From assembly GCA_035691865.1 (NCBI GenBank), contig DASSIM010000115.1:1-5004 (forward strand): a stretch of 5,004 nucleotides of DNA, read 5' to 3'. Every line of letters starts with the position of its first letter. Positions within the stretch are counted from its first letter, which is position 1. Positions 1 through 4,524 of the stretch are shown here, one piece after another. The stretch is from Nitrosopolaris sp035691865. Its GTDB lineage: Archaea; Thermoproteota; Nitrososphaeria; Nitrososphaerales; Nitrososphaeraceae. A program made the translations under genes and the position numbers. Under the pieces are notes generated by a model. That model was not told the DNA's origin and did not search any database. It saw only the letters and a program-made list of their open reading frames with translations.

Positions 1-133
1 AGAGAACAAGCAATTTTACTCCGAATTACAGGGGCTCGATCAAGATGAAGCTGCACCAGAACAATATATTGGTCTGCCAAGAACCATGCCGAGTTCTAAA
101 TATAGTTCAAAGAAAATTGGTGGGAATGAATAG
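1..133 (+). CDS. 3' end of an unidentified protein-coding gene (partial)
   Basis: Reading from base 2, 43 codons are open to a TAG stop at 131-133; the start lies outside the window. The visible tail is polar and rich in Gln, Glu, Asp, Ser and Lys, with a short stretch reading PEQYIGLPRTMPSS and a basic, Ser/Lys-rich end. This composition is protein-like, and the stop is 12 nt before the next ATG, with that gene's ribosome binding site overlapping this stop codon. Both points suggest a real gene that is co-transcribed with the zinc-ribbon gene. There is no domain motif, so I cannot name a function. A chance open frame of 43 codons is possible but less likely given the tight junction. Confidence 0.6.
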   Translation, partial: ENKQFYSELQGLDQDEAAPEQYIGLPRTMPSSKYSSKKIGGNE

Positions 134-136
134 GTG
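132..136 (+). promoter_or_regulatory. Ribosome binding site of the zinc-ribbon gene
   Basis: AGGTG matches the archaeal Shine-Dalgarno consensus (GGAGGTGAT, complementary to the 16S rRNA 3' end) and lies 9 nt before the ATG at 146. It overlaps the TAG stop of the upstream gene, which suggests translational coupling. It is the only clear Shine-Dalgarno site that I see ahead of any gene in this window. That fits an operon-internal gene, whereas the other genes seem to be leaderless or short-leadered. Confidence 0.55.
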
Positions 137-145
137 CTATCATAA

Positions 146-343
146 ATGCAGTGCAAAAGCTGTAGTGCAACACTACATTATCATACTGCTGGCATTACCT
201 GCCGTAACTGCGGCTTTAGTATTGATCATGAATTGTTATTACAAGAGAAATGTGTATCGTGTGAGCATCTCTTGGAAGAGTCTGAAAAGACAACAGGCAT
301 CTGTATATTCTGCCAGTATGACTTAGTGAAAGGCAATAAATGA
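146..343 (+). CDS. Small protein with four CxxC pairs (double zinc ribbon)
   Basis: This is a 65-residue protein with four CxxC pairs: C3/C6, C19/C22, C36/C39 and C53/C56. The regular spacing (12, 13 and 13 residues between pairs) fits two successive zinc ribbons, each holding one zinc through four cysteines. There is no signal peptide or membrane segment, so it is probably cytosolic. Small archaeal double zinc ribbons often mediate protein or nucleic-acid contacts, but nothing here points to a specific role. The start is well fixed: an in-frame TAA at 143-145 directly precedes the ATG, and AGGTG at 132-136 is well spaced. The gene ends with a tandem in-frame stop, TGA then TAA. It probably forms an operon with the partial gene 12 nt upstream. 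Coding status is strongly supported by the cysteine pattern, while function is unknown. Confidence 0.8.
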   Translation: MQCKSCSATLHYHTAGITCRNCGFSIDHELLLQEKCVSCEHLLEESEKTTGICIFCQYDLVKGNK

Positions 344-603
344 TAATTTCAAACCAAGTAAATTCTAGGTAAGTAGAAATTGCGATGTGGGCAAATCAAT
401 CGTATGCTCTCTTCTATGCGATAAGAAACGGTGTATGTTAAATTCGGAAAACAGTGCGGGGCTATGCGAATGTGTGAATTGCCTTTCGCAAGCCACAGGT
501 CAGGTTGATGTAAAGGTTCATTTTATGAAATCTGTGTAGGCAAATTCGTTAAAGATAATTAAGAGAAGTTTATCACACTCAGCAAGTGACCGGATCACAT
601 GAG
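344..603 (+). other. Intergenic region with weak inverted repeats
   Basis: No convincing gene is seen here; open frames are under 20 codons. Two weak stem candidates are present: 399-405 with 416-422 (7 bp including one G-T pair, 10-nt loop) and TGCGAA 465-470 with TTCGCA 485-490 (6 bp, 14-nt loop). The octamer CTATGCGA occurs twice, at 414-421 and 462-469, 48 bp apart, and touches both stems. There is no tRNA-like or rRNA-like signature and no strong T-tract directly after the zinc-ribbon gene. A structured RNA cannot be excluded, but the stems are short. Confidence 0.4.
569..574 (+). promoter_or_regulatory. Possible TATA box before the 604 ORF
   Basis: TTTATC is a modest archaeal TATA-like element, about 32 bp before the ATG at 604. 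At the usual spacing of about 25 bp, transcription would begin near 597, leaving a leader of a few bases. The match to consensus is weak, so this is only suggestive. Confidence 0.25.
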
Positions 604-702
604 ATGCCCGAATATGAACAGAGGACTTACCAAGAGCTCTCGATTGAATTCAGGAAACTTTATCCCGCCAAGAAGAATAGAAAGATCATAGTGGCATTCT
701 GA
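604..702 (+). CDS. Possible 32-residue small protein
   Basis: ATG at 604 opens 32 codons to a TGA at 700-702. The predicted peptide begins MPEYEQRTYQELSIEF and is followed by a basic stretch (RKLYPAKKNRK) and a short hydrophobic end (IIVAF). The charge balance and amphipathic look resemble a real short protein or the N-terminal part of a longer one more than random translation. A TATA-like TTTATC lies about 32 bp upstream. There are no cysteines, no signal peptide and no recognised domain. It could be a genuine small protein, a decayed gene cut short by the TGA, or a chance ORF. No Shine-Dalgarno is seen. Confidence is low because the ORF is short and rests on composition alone. Confidence 0.3.
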   Translation: MPEYEQRTYQELSIEFRKLYPAKKNRKIIVAF

Positions 703-712
703 CTATAATCTT

Positions 713-743
713 TCTGATGAATATATCAGACGTTGAATATATC
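713..743 (+). repeat. Direct repeat GAATATATC (x2) with an overlapping inverted repeat
   Basis: GAATATATC occurs at 719-727 and 735-743, a 16-bp period. The first copy overlaps a perfect 6-bp inverted repeat, TCTGAT (713-718) and ATCAGA (725-730). The cluster lies 52 bp or more upstream of the TATA box at 795-800 and is not coding. It could be a regulator binding site for the secreted-protein gene at 821. The AT-rich setting makes chance a real alternative. Confidence 0.3.
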
Positions 744-794
744 TAGAATTTCTCCTAAATTGCTAGCAGTTGCTGTGAAGCATTCCTAATAAAG

Positions 795-800
795 TATAAA
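795..800 (+). promoter_or_regulatory. TATA box of the secreted His/Asn-rich protein gene
   Basis: TATAAA is a strong archaeal TATA element, with an A-rich BRE-like stretch (TAATAAAG) just upstream. Its centre is about 24 bp before the ATG at 821. Archaeal transcription starts about 25 bp downstream of the TATA centre, so the mRNA should begin at or within a few bases of that ATG, giving a leaderless transcript. The element overlaps an alternative upstream ATG at 800-802, which argues against that ATG being used. Confidence 0.6.
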
Positions 801-820
801 TGAGAACTGGTTTGCGAGAT

Positions 821-1090
821 ATGAACCACAACGTAACTTTAGCAATCGTAGCTATCGTCGCAGCTATGACTCTGACAGCAGTAGCATTCGCTATACCACA
901 GCAAGCATTAGCGTACAAACACCACCACAATCACAACAATCATAAAAACAGCATAAAAGTTGACCAACAGATCAATCAGGAAAACGCCTGCACAGGTGCA
1001 CCACTAGAAGTTCCTAGGCTATTAGATGGTACTGGCAGTAGTACCGTATGTCTTAACCAAGGCGACAATTCAGCTGATATACACCGTTGA
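821..1090 (+). CDS. Small secreted His/Asn-rich protein
   Basis: This is an 89-residue exported protein. Residues 1-31 form a signal peptide: a short N-terminus, a long Ala/Val/Ile/Leu core, and an ALA site that predicts cleavage before Y32. The mature part opens with a His/Asn-rich run (residues 34-41, five His), which may bind metals such as copper, zinc or nickel. It continues with a polar segment, VDQQINQENACTG, and ends CLNQGDNSADIHR. C57 and C77 are the only cysteines and could form a disulfide outside the cell. From memory, similar short proteins are common in soil Nitrososphaerales; the function is unknown. I chose ATG 821 over the in-frame ATG at 800 because the TATA box covers 800 and sits at leaderless distance from 821. 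The longer form would add seven residues (MRTGLRD). The gene appears monocistronic. Confidence 0.75.
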   Translation: MNHNVTLAIVAIVAAMTLTAVAFAIPQQALAYKHHHNHNNHKNSIKVDQQINQENACTGAPLEVPRLLDGTGSSTVCLNQGDNSADIHR

Positions 1091-1123
1091 CCATACAATA
1101 GAAGACTCATCAAGATTCTCTCC

Positions 1124-1131
1124 TTATTTTT
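1124..1131 (+). terminator. T-rich terminator after the secreted-protein gene
   Basis: TTATTTTT lies 34 nt after the TGA stop of the upstream gene. Archaeal RNA polymerase terminates at U-rich tracts without requiring a hairpin, and none is evident here. Further T-runs at 1285-1289, 1297-1302 and 1314-1319 could act as backup terminators. Confidence 0.35.
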
Positions 1132-1306
1132 CAGTAACGTAAATAGTCCATATCATTAATCTACTTAGTACATCCTTTACATGGCTGTTATTCCTAGTTA
1201 AAGAAAGTAAAATTACCTTAATCATACGTGTTCCATTCTCTGAAATAGTATGTTAAACGGAATTATAACCTAAGGATATACTCATTTTTATCATCATTTT
1301 TTCTGT

Positions 1307-1343
1307 CAAGTGATTTTTTGGTGAGCAACAAGTGAAAAACTTG
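1307..1343 (+). repeat. CAAGTGA direct repeats and a short hairpin before a TATA-like box
   Basis: CAAGTGA occurs at 1307-1313 and 1329-1335, a 22-bp period (about two helical turns). The second copy begins a perfect stem, CAAGT 1329-1333 with ACTTG 1339-1343, with loop GAAAA. The array ends 1 bp before TATAAT at 1345-1350, so a bound regulator could block or recruit the transcription machinery. It could equally be chance in AT-rich DNA. Confidence 0.3.
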
Positions 1344-1344
1344 C

Positions 1345-1350
1345 TATAAT
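1345..1350 (+). promoter_or_regulatory. TATA-like box before the 1372 ORF
   Basis: TATAAT is centred about 25 bp before an ATG at 1372, the spacing expected for a leaderless archaeal transcript. A-rich sequence upstream (GTGAAAAAC) could serve as a BRE. If real, it could instead drive a non-coding RNA or a long leader for the oxidoreductase gene at 1577. Confidence 0.3.
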
Positions 1351-1371
1351 AGACGATTTTCAATTAAAATA

Positions 1372-1500
1372 ATGACATCTCTGGCGGTGGTTACGCGAAT
1401 TAATCAAGTATTGGGTATTATGAAAGGGAGGCAGAGAAATATCTGTTTGTTTACAACATATACCAAAATGAATTTTGAACAGGTAAGTTCTCCGACATAA
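1372..1500 (+). CDS. Possible 42-residue small protein, leaderless
   Basis: ATG at 1372 opens 42 codons to TAA at 1498-1500. The peptide starts MTSLAVVTRINQVLGIMKGR, with a mildly hydrophobic beginning and a basic middle (KGRQR), then a Thr/Tyr/Phe-containing end. An internal in-frame Met lies at 1420. The support is positional: TATAAT at 1345-1350 lies at leaderless distance. There is no domain, no ribosome binding site and no homology that I can recall. Alternatives are a leader peptide or long 5' UTR for the MDR oxidoreductase 76 nt downstream, a non-coding RNA, or chance. Confidence 0.2.
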   Translation: MTSLAVVTRINQVLGIMKGRQRNICLFTTYTKMNFEQVSSPT

Positions 1501-1514
1501 AGCCTGAAGTTCTC
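1485..1514 (+). repeat. AAGTTCTC direct repeats upstream of the oxidoreductase promoter
   Basis: AAGTTCTC occurs at 1485-1492 and 1507-1514, a 22-bp period. The first copy overlaps a small inverted repeat, GAAC 1477-1480 with GTTC 1487-1490. A further CTGCA/TGCAG palindrome (1514-1518 and 1525-1529) follows. All of these lie just upstream of the TATA-like box at 1540, where an archaeal activator could bind. Confidence 0.25.
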
Positions 1515-1539
1515 TGCAATGCACTGCAGTCCTACTACC

Positions 1540-1545
1540 TATATT
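1540..1545 (+). promoter_or_regulatory. TATA-like box of the MDR oxidoreductase gene
   Basis: TATATT is centred about 34 bp before the ATG at 1577. This predicts transcription from about 1568 and a leader of about 8 nt. There is no Shine-Dalgarno ahead of the ATG, in keeping with a very short or absent leader. Confidence 0.4.
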
Positions 1546-1576
1546 CTAGCTGTATTGAATCTTTTTGTGAATAGAA

Positions 1577-2632
1577 ATGGAAAGGCTTTCAGAAAGCAGC
1601 AGTAGTCTAGTAAAGAAGTATAAGCATATTGTGATACCTAAGTTCGGTGGACCGGAGAATCTCTTACTAGCTGAGGATGAGCTTCTTGAACCACGAGCTA
1701 ATGAAGTACGTGTAAAGGTGCTTACTGCAGGAGTATCATTCGCAGATATTCTTATGCGAGAAGGGCTTCATCCTGAATCTATGATCCATGGAAGACCACC
1801 TTTTACTCCAGGATGGGATGTTGTTGGCGTTGTTGACAAATTAGGAGACAATGTATCAACATGGCAAACAGGTCGGATGGTCGCTGCTTTACCAATAGTC
1901 GGAGGGTATTCAGAATATATATTACTGTCATCAGATGAGCTGGTAGCAGTTCCACCTGGACTTGATCCTGGCGAGGCTGTAAGTTTAGTATTGAATTACA
2001 CAACCGCTTATCAGATGCTCCACCGTTGTGCTCACATAAAACCTGGCGAAACCATATTAATTCATGGCGCTGCTGGCGGTGTTGGTACAGCACTACTTCA
2101 GTTGGGGAAGCTTGAGAACCTGAAAATGTATGGAACAGCATCATCTAGCAAACATGACATTGTATCTAGTTTAGGTGGTATTCCCATAGACTACAAATCG
2201 GTAGATTTAGTTCGAGAGATTACCAATCTTACGGGTCGTGATGATGGGGGCGAACGGGGCGTAGATGCTGTATTCGATGCCATTGGAGGAAAATCGTTCA
2301 AATCCTCATACGAAATGCTTCGTAGTGGCGGTAGATTAATCGCTTATGGAGCTTTTTCACCTACAGACATAGAATATTGGCTGATGATGTTTACCTTGAA
2401 CCTGATTCCCGACACGAGAGAATTTAACTTGTACAGCATACAAACGCTAAAAAGGCTAAAGCCAGACTGGTTCCGTGCAGATTTGGATTTATTATTCAAC
2501 TTACTAAAGCAAGGAAAGATCAAACCTATTCTTGCAGCAAGGACGCCTATGAATCAGGCTGCCCAGGCTCATGAATCACTGGTCAGCGGCTCAGTCGAAG
2601 GTAAGATAGTGTTGATTTGTAACGATAGATAA
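1577..2632 (+). CDS. Zinc-independent MDR oxidoreductase, NADPH:quinone reductase-like
   Basis: This 351-residue member of the medium-chain dehydrogenase/reductase superfamily has a two-domain layout. A GroES-like substrate domain spans roughly residues 14-135, with FGGPENLLL at 23-31 and AGVSFADILMREG at 51-63, a quinone-reductase/VAT-1 style signature. The Rossmann domain carries HGAAGGVG at 163-170 for the dinucleotide, followed by TASSSKHD (187-194); K192 fits the lysine that commonly contacts the NADPH phosphate. GVDAVFDAIGG (228-238) and a C-terminal SGSVEGKIVLI complete the fold. The GHE zinc motif of alcohol dehydrogenases is replaced by PGWDVVG (78-84), so no catalytic zinc is expected. 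The likely role is cytosolic NADPH-dependent reduction of a quinone or of an alpha,beta-unsaturated carbonyl; the real substrate cannot be read from sequence. An N-terminal extension of about 13 Ser-rich residues precedes the usual family start. An in-frame TGA at 1568-1570 fixes ATG 1577 as the first ATG. Confidence 0.88.
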   Translation: MERLSESSSSLVKKYKHIVIPKFGGPENLLLAEDELLEPRANEVRVKVLTAGVSFADILMREGLHPESMIHGRPPFTPGWDVVGVVDKLGDNVSTWQTGRMVAALPIVGGYSEYILLSSDELVAVPPGLDPGEAVSLVLNYTTAYQMLHRCAHIKPGETILIHGAAGGVGTALLQLGKLENLKMYGTASSSKHDIVSSLGGIPIDYKSVDLVREITNLTGRDDGGERGVDAVFDAIGGKSFKSSYEMLRSGGRLIAYGAFSPTDIEYWLMMFTLNLIPDTREFNLYSIQTLKRLKPDWFRADLDLLFNLLKQGKIKPILAARTPMNQAAQAHESLVSGSVEGKIVLICNDR

Positions 2633-2651
2633 ACTTTAAGCAAGATGTGTT

Positions 2652-2672
2652 ACAAAGTCATAGCCACTTTGT
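2652..2672 (+). terminator. Hairpin between the oxidoreductase and patatin genes
   Basis: ACAAAGT (2652-2658) and ACTTTGT (2666-2672) form a perfect 7-bp stem with a 7-nt loop, extendable by one T-G pair. It lies 19 nt after the TAA stop of the oxidoreductase gene. No T-tract follows, so it is not a classic terminator. It may instead stabilise the 3' end of the mRNA or be a palindromic regulator site about 35-55 bp upstream of the TATA-like box of the patatin gene. Confidence 0.3.
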
Positions 2673-2704
2673 GTGAATAGATAAGGTTGAACTCCGAAGC
2701 AGCC

Positions 2705-2713
2705 GATAAATAC
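2705..2713 (+). promoter_or_regulatory. TATA-like box of the patatin gene
   Basis: GATAAATAC is centred about 22 bp before the GTG at 2731 and 34 bp before the ATG at 2743. Transcription from about 2734 would give a leader of about 9 nt to the ATG and would leave out the GTG. The element thus leans towards the shorter protein, but weakly. Confidence 0.3.
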
Positions 2714-2730
2714 TAAACATACAGCATGTT

Positions 2731-4203
2731 GTGAAGAGATTTATGAATTCCGGCGTAAATAGAGCCCTAATATTTCAAGGAGGAGGTTCACTTGGAGCAT
2801 ATGAAGCCGGAGCTTACAAAGCTCTCAAAGAAGAACTTTCACAATACAGCAGAGCAAGAGGGATGGGAAACGAACCAATATTTCATATCATAGCTGGAAC
2901 TTCGACAGGCGCGATGAACGCTGCTATATTGGTAAGCTATGTGAAGGAGAATAAAACCTGGGAAGGATCTGACGAAAGGCTTGTTGAGTTTTGGGAATAT
3001 CTGTCTACGCAGTCATCTGTTGAAGAAATACCTTACTTCACGCACTATTGGGATTCTTGGCATAGCTTAGATAGACGAATTGCTTCAGGAGAGTCTGCCA
3101 GGAGATATATTAGCACTAAGGAATTTATTTTGAAAGGAGTTCCTAACGTGTTTGTACCAAAGATGCCTTTGTTAGATATGAGATTTTTTGATCCATTAAA
3201 TACTTGGTACATCTATGACAATAAACCGTTAAAAGAAAGCTTGGAAAAGTTTGCAAAGTTTCCTATTTCCACAAGCTTCGAAAAGGGTGAACCAAGACTC
3301 TTGCTAGTTGCAGTGGATGTACAGGAGGCTACTCCTGTTGTTTTTGATAGTTATGAAAAGGAAGATGAAACAAGAAAGTCAGAGTACGGGCGATACGGTA
3401 GAATAAAATCTGATGGTTCGGCGAAAAATCAGGATAAAGAGGCATTTGAACACGTTATAAGATACGAAGATGGCATCAAGTCAGACTTCGTTCTAGCAAG
3501 CTGTTCGGTTCCAGTGAATTATGATTATACTCGACTAAATGTGGAAACCCGTACTTTAGCTGTGGAAGGGCGAGGCAATGACACAGCTATGGAGGACAGT
3601 AATAGGCTTACTTCTTATTCGAACAGCAATACTAGATTGTGCTCTTTCTGGGATGGTGGTCTATTGGCTAATACCCCTCTAAGACAGACCTATATTGCTC
3701 ACATCGATTATTGGCGTAGAGTGAGGAAATCAGAAGACGTACCCAAACTCAGATTCAGTATAATCAATCTTCATCCTGCTAAACAGGAATATCTTCCTAC
3801 TGACTACGACGGTGTTGTTGACAGAAAGAACGACATCATATATCATGACAGAACCGAATTTGATGAAAATATTGCTGTTCTTATGTCTGATCTCGTGACA
3901 TTAGCGAATTCTCTAATCAAATTAGCCGAAGAAAAGGGCGCAAGTAATGAGGAACTGCAAAAGATCTTGAAGGAGAAAACTAAAGGTATTTTTTTCTCCA
4001 CTGGCGAGCAAGGAAGTTATGGTGATTTAGTGAGGGGTATAGTAGATGTTGATTTTGTCGCTCGTTTGGAACGAAAGAACGACGCCAATACTATTTCAAA
4101 CAAGACATTTGATTTTTCAAAAACTACAGTCCAAGAGCTAATCCAAAATGGATATAGAGAGACTAAGGAACAGTTGAAAGAAGTACTTGTCATGGAGCAA
4201 TAA
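2731..4203 (+). CDS. Patatin-like phospholipase / acyl hydrolase
   Basis: This 490-residue protein has all three patatin signatures: the oxyanion-hole loop GGGSLGAYEAG (17-27), the nucleophile elbow GTSTG (56-60) with catalytic Ser58, and WDGG (307-310) with catalytic Asp308, completing the Ser-Asp dyad. A core strand, LLLVAVDVQEATP (190-202), and ASCSVP (256-261) also match the fold. The enzyme is predicted to cleave acyl-ester bonds of lipids. No signal peptide or membrane span is visible, so it is probably cytosolic or peripheral. The Ser-Asp gap of 250 residues is long for the family, with an inserted Trp/Tyr-rich region (about 75-185) and a charged region (about 203-245). A 180-residue C-terminal part follows, Glu/Lys-rich and probably helical. 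The start is GTG 2731 or ATG 2743 (loses four residues); neither has a Shine-Dalgarno, and the motifs are unaffected. It is 98 nt from the oxidoreductase gene and probably has its own promoter. Confidence 0.88.
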   Translation: MKRFMNSGVNRALIFQGGGSLGAYEAGAYKALKEELSQYSRARGMGNEPIFHIIAGTSTGAMNAAILVSYVKENKTWEGSDERLVEFWEYLSTQSSVEEIPYFTHYWDSWHSLDRRIASGESARRYISTKEFILKGVPNVFVPKMPLLDMRFFDPLNTWYIYDNKPLKESLEKFAKFPISTSFEKGEPRLLLVAVDVQEATPVVFDSYEKEDETRKSEYGRYGRIKSDGSAKNQDKEAFEHVIRYEDGIKSDFVLASCSVPVNYDYTRLNVETRTLAVEGRGNDTAMEDSNRLTSYSNSNTRLCSFWDGGLLANTPLRQTYIAHIDYWRRVRKSEDVPKLRFSIINLHPAKQEYLPTDYDGVVDRKNDIIYHDRTEFDENIAVLMSDLVTLANSLIKLAEEKGASNEELQKILKEKTKGIFFSTGEQGSYGDLVRGIVDVDFVARLERKNDANTISNKTFDFSKTTVQELIQNGYRETKEQLKEVLVMEQ

Positions 4204-4239
4204 AGAGCGACAGCGTGATCCCTTAAAATCATTAGAAAT

Positions 4240-4255
4240 GGTATGCAAACATGCC
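4240..4255 (+). other. Small hairpin after the patatin gene
   Basis: GGTATG (4240-4245) and CATGCC (4250-4255) pair over 6 bp, with one T-G pair and a CAAA tetraloop, 37 nt after the patatin stop codon. An alternative fold pairs CAAAC 4246-4250 with GTTTG 4258-4262. It may mark the mRNA 3' end, but no T-tract adjoins it. Confidence 0.25.
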
Positions 4256-4275
4256 GCGTTTGTTATGTCTTAAGC

Positions 4276-4310
4276 CGTCTTTTACGTTATTAGAAGAATC
4301 ACAAAAGACG
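4276..4310 (+). repeat. 8-bp inverted repeat CGTCTTTT/AAAAGACG
   Basis: CGTCTTTT (4276-4283) and AAAAGACG (4303-4310) are perfect complements separated by 19 nt. The stem could contribute to 3'-end formation of the patatin transcript, or the palindrome could be a protein site. The long loop makes a stable RNA hairpin only moderately likely. Confidence 0.3.
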
Positions 4311-4332
4311 CAGCAATTGAATTGAAGTAGAG

Positions 4333-4345
4333 TTATTTTGTTTTA
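4333..4345 (+). terminator. T-rich tract, probable archaeal terminator of the patatin transcript
   Basis: TTATTTTGTTTTA carries ten T in 13 bases, 129 nt after the patatin stop codon and downstream of both hairpins. U-rich tracts of this kind are the usual archaeal termination signal. Confidence 0.35.
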
Positions 4346-4456
4346 TGTAATCACGTCCATGTGAGATGGTTGGTTTTCGTTAAGTGTACCGCATTGTGAT
4401 TTATTGTACCATTTCTGCTGAATGAAATATACGAATCAGTGTAAATTGGTAAAAAT

Positions 4457-4464
4457 TTTATAAG
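4457..4464 (+). promoter_or_regulatory. TATA box of the Cys-rich secreted protein gene
   Basis: TTTATAAG, preceded by an A-rich BRE-like run (GTAAAAA), is the best TATA match upstream of the ATG at 4525. It predicts transcription from about 4486 and a leader of about 39 nt with no Shine-Dalgarno. A weaker element, CTTAATAG near 4496-4503, sits at leaderless distance (about 25 bp) from the ATG and may be the true one. Confidence 0.35.
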
Positions 4465-4524
4465 TTCCAGTATCTGACCTGATTTTCTGAAAAACCTTAA
4501 TAGGACATATTGAGAACCAATCCT

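Larger units (their letters stand above)
1091..1371 (+). other. Intergenic region, AT-rich, with T-runs
   Basis: I see no gene in this stretch. It holds the T-rich tract just after the secreted-protein gene, three further T5-T6 runs between 1285 and 1319, and the CAAGTGA repeats listed separately. The composition is clearly more AT-rich than the coding regions on either side. Confidence 0.5.
4204..4524 (+). other. Intergenic region between patatin and the Cys-rich protein gene
   Basis: No gene is supported; the longest plus-strand frame I read here is about 24 codons (4251-4325) with no supporting signal. The region carries the two hairpin candidates and the T-rich tract listed separately, the hexamer TGTACC twice at 4385-4390 and 4405-4410 (20-bp period), and the promoter-like TTTATAAG near 4460. 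Confidence 0.45.

Noticed and set aside
45..326. Plus-strand open frame of 93 codons with a hydrophobic stretch in the middle
   Set aside because: It overlaps both the upstream partial gene and the whole zinc-ribbon gene in another frame. The four regular CxxC pairs show that the 146 frame is the coding one, and the hydrophobic stretch is an out-of-frame artefact.
344..820. Search for tRNA, CRISPR or mobile-element traces in the gaps
   Set aside because: I found no cloverleaf or T-loop sequence, no regularly spaced repeats beyond pairs, and no transposase fragment or terminal inverted repeats with target duplications.
1803..2144. Minus-strand open frame of 113 codons
   Set aside because: It lies wholly inside the MDR oxidoreductase gene, has no domain, and is a shadow of that coding sequence.
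4017..4232. Minus-strand open frame of 71 codons
   Set aside because: It is antisense to the patatin C-terminus, with low-complexity Ser/Thr content typical of antisense translation.
4251..4325. 24-codon open frame after the patatin gene
   Set aside because: It is very short, overlaps both hairpin candidates, and has no promoter or ribosome binding site.
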